Shown: piece after piece, positions 62,861 through 64,000 of the stretch
Layout of the letters: each line of letters begins with the position of its first letter
Numbering within the stretch: the stretch's first letter is position 1
Source: Aphelenchoides besseyi
Lineage: Eukaryota > Nematoda > Chromadorea > Rhabditida > Aphelenchoididae
Assembly (NCBI GenBank): GCA_024699855.1
Contig: JAMPIQ010000002.1
Coordinates: forward strand, 8,432,001-8,496,000
Length of the DNA: 64,000 nucleotides
Direction: 5' to 3'
The notes under the pieces: model-generated
What the model was told of the DNA's origin: nothing
Databases searched by the model: none
The model's input: only the letters and a program-made list of their open reading frames with translations
Made by a program: the position numbers and the translations under genes

Positions 62861-63001
62861 ATGTCCACGACTATTGCATCAACTCAGCAAACGTTTCCCA
62901 TTGCTCTTGAAGTCTCGCGTTTGTATCTTAAGTGGAAAGTTTATCGCGGTCGACTTCGGTTGGAATGCGATTCAGCGTCTAAACGTAAAGACGATTCTTA
63001 A
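62861..63001 (+). CDS. Small 46-residue open frame
   Basis: Starts ATG right after a GACTGACAG acceptor-like site and encodes a basic peptide (FPIALEVSRLYLKWKVYRG) ending KRKDDS. It ends 38 bp before the ATG of the next gene on the same strand, so it could be a first cistron, an upstream ORF, or chance. No family recognised. Confidence 0.35.
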   Translation: MSTTIASTQQTFPIALEVSRLYLKWKVYRGRLRLECDSASKRKDDS

Positions 63002-63039
63002 ACTTTAATTCGTCAACGGTTTCTATGTAAATTTCCACA

Positions 63040-64000
63040 ATGAATCGTCCAATGTAAGTTTCTTAACGACCTTATATTTCAAATTCTTATGAACTTTGTG
63101 AAAACTTTGTCAATCGGAGATCACTGGTTTCTTTTAACATAGTGATGCAAACATCCTGTTCTTTTTAAAAACAAGTTTAAAAACCAAAAACTAGGTCTTG
63201 AAGTTAAATTTTAGTTGGTGTAATTGAGCGGCGACTAAGTTGTATAAGTACGTTAATCGTATCCGTGGGATGAAGTTTAATGCTTAGGGTATAAAACGCT
63301 GAAAAGTTCATATGTAGTATTGTTCTTCGTATAACCTTCAACTTTCAGAATACACACTGATCCTCCGCAATTAGCATCAAAGTGCACGAAACAAGATCGA
63401 CCAACTCGTGCCGCCTCAACAAAAGCCGATGAGCGCATTAAACGTTTGGTTGAATCTCGAAAAATGTACGGGTAGGTGGATTATTTTGATGAGCTTACAA
63501 CCTTTTTTTTATTCATCAAAACGTCTTCTACGATTTTAGGGGTATTAAGAAGAAGCCGTCAACACCAAACGAAAATCCTGCTCCAGTGGCTTCTCGTCGT
63601 CGTAGTGATCGACTTCGCGCATTGCCTGCTCCTAAAGCGACCATCGTAAAACCAGTGGTTGTTCGCCGGCCCTCTCTGACCACATCAAAGAAACGTCGAA
63701 GCTCAGGAATCAAGAAAAATGTCAGAAGATCAGGCGTACTTGCGAAACCTGTTGTTCGACCCATCAAGCAAGAAGTAAAAGCTGAACCTTTGCCTTCGTC
63801 GTCATCTTGTACATCATCAGATAGCGACTTGGGTCTCGGATGTCTCAATTCTACTCAGACTGTCAAAAAAAATCGCCCGTCGACTGCTCCGGTAAGCAAT
63901 CACAGATCGTTTGCTAATTTTCGTGTCATTTCAAGACAAAACAAACCACTATCACAGACATTGATCCACAACAATTCCAACCAGCGTCGAGTTTCGATTT
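63040..64000 (+). CDS. Ser/Pro/Lys/Arg-rich protein, partial (runs off the window)
   Basis: Exons 63040-63053, 63349-63471, 63540-63891 and 63936 onward, with exact phases; the C-terminus is beyond the window. I do not recognise a family. The visible 180 residues are basic and low-complexity (KADERIKRLVESRKMYG, then SRRRSDRLRALP, KKRRSSGIKKNVRRSG) followed by a Ser/Asp run (PSSSSCTSSDSD). This suggests a nuclear or cytoskeletal protein. The first exon is only 14 nt, so the start could instead lie in another exon. Confidence 0.65.

Overview
The window looks like nuclear DNA of a chromadorean (rhabditid-type) nematode. Genes are broken by very short introns, mostly 38-50 bp, with T-rich acceptors. 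Several first ATGs sit directly behind an intron-type acceptor that has no upstream donor, which is the usual sign of spliced-leader trans-splicing. The proteins include nematode-type EGL-21, GDH-1, UNC-33, CED-10/Rac and an astacin with a C-terminal ShKT domain. No bacterial, viral, rRNA, tRNA, CRISPR or intact transposon feature was seen. Exon coordinates were worked out by hand from reading frame, splice consensus and family similarity; for nearly all genes the exon phases add up exactly.

Layout. 0-12.8 kb: a carboxypeptidase E-like prohormone-processing enzyme (+), a small extended-PHD protein (-), glutamate dehydrogenase (+), a small unknown gene (+), queuine tRNA-ribosyltransferase (-), a medium-chain dehydrogenase (-) and a PRA1-family membrane protein (+). 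12.8-35 kb, mostly on the minus strand and intron-rich: a Ly6-like secreted protein, a long PDZRN/PDZD4-like scaffold gene with two alternative first exons, an orphan acidic-tailed protein, and a SHOC2/SUR-8 leucine-rich-repeat gene with several possible upstream first exons. 35-43 kb: a 1,349-residue unidentified protein, a MADF-domain protein, a Tyr/Gly-rich secreted peptide, a small Cys-containing gene with an in-frame stop, and another small secreted protein. 45-48 kb: Rac GTPase and TSG101 in tandem. 50-57.6 kb: three plus-strand metabolic-type enzymes or relatives in a row (UNC-33/CRMP, dihydropyrimidinase, aminoacylase-1). 59-64 kb: an astacin protease, cytosolic seryl-tRNA synthetase, and the start of a Ser/Pro/Lys-rich gene that runs off the end.

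Themes. Neuronal functions recur (EGL-21 peptide processing, UNC-33 axon guidance, Rac). SHOC2 and Rac belong to Ras/Rho signalling. From memory, most recognised genes have C. elegans orthologs on chromosome IV, and the gdh/tgt and ced-10/tsg-101 neighbour pairs are also neighbours there, so this appears to be a conserved block. The most useful leads are non-canonical splice sites (three probable GC-AG introns and one apparent AT-AG intron), the tandem pair of a catalytic dihydropyrimidinase and its pseudoenzyme relative UNC-33, the alternative 5' exons of the PDZ and SHOC2 loci, and the unidentified 1,349-residue gene.
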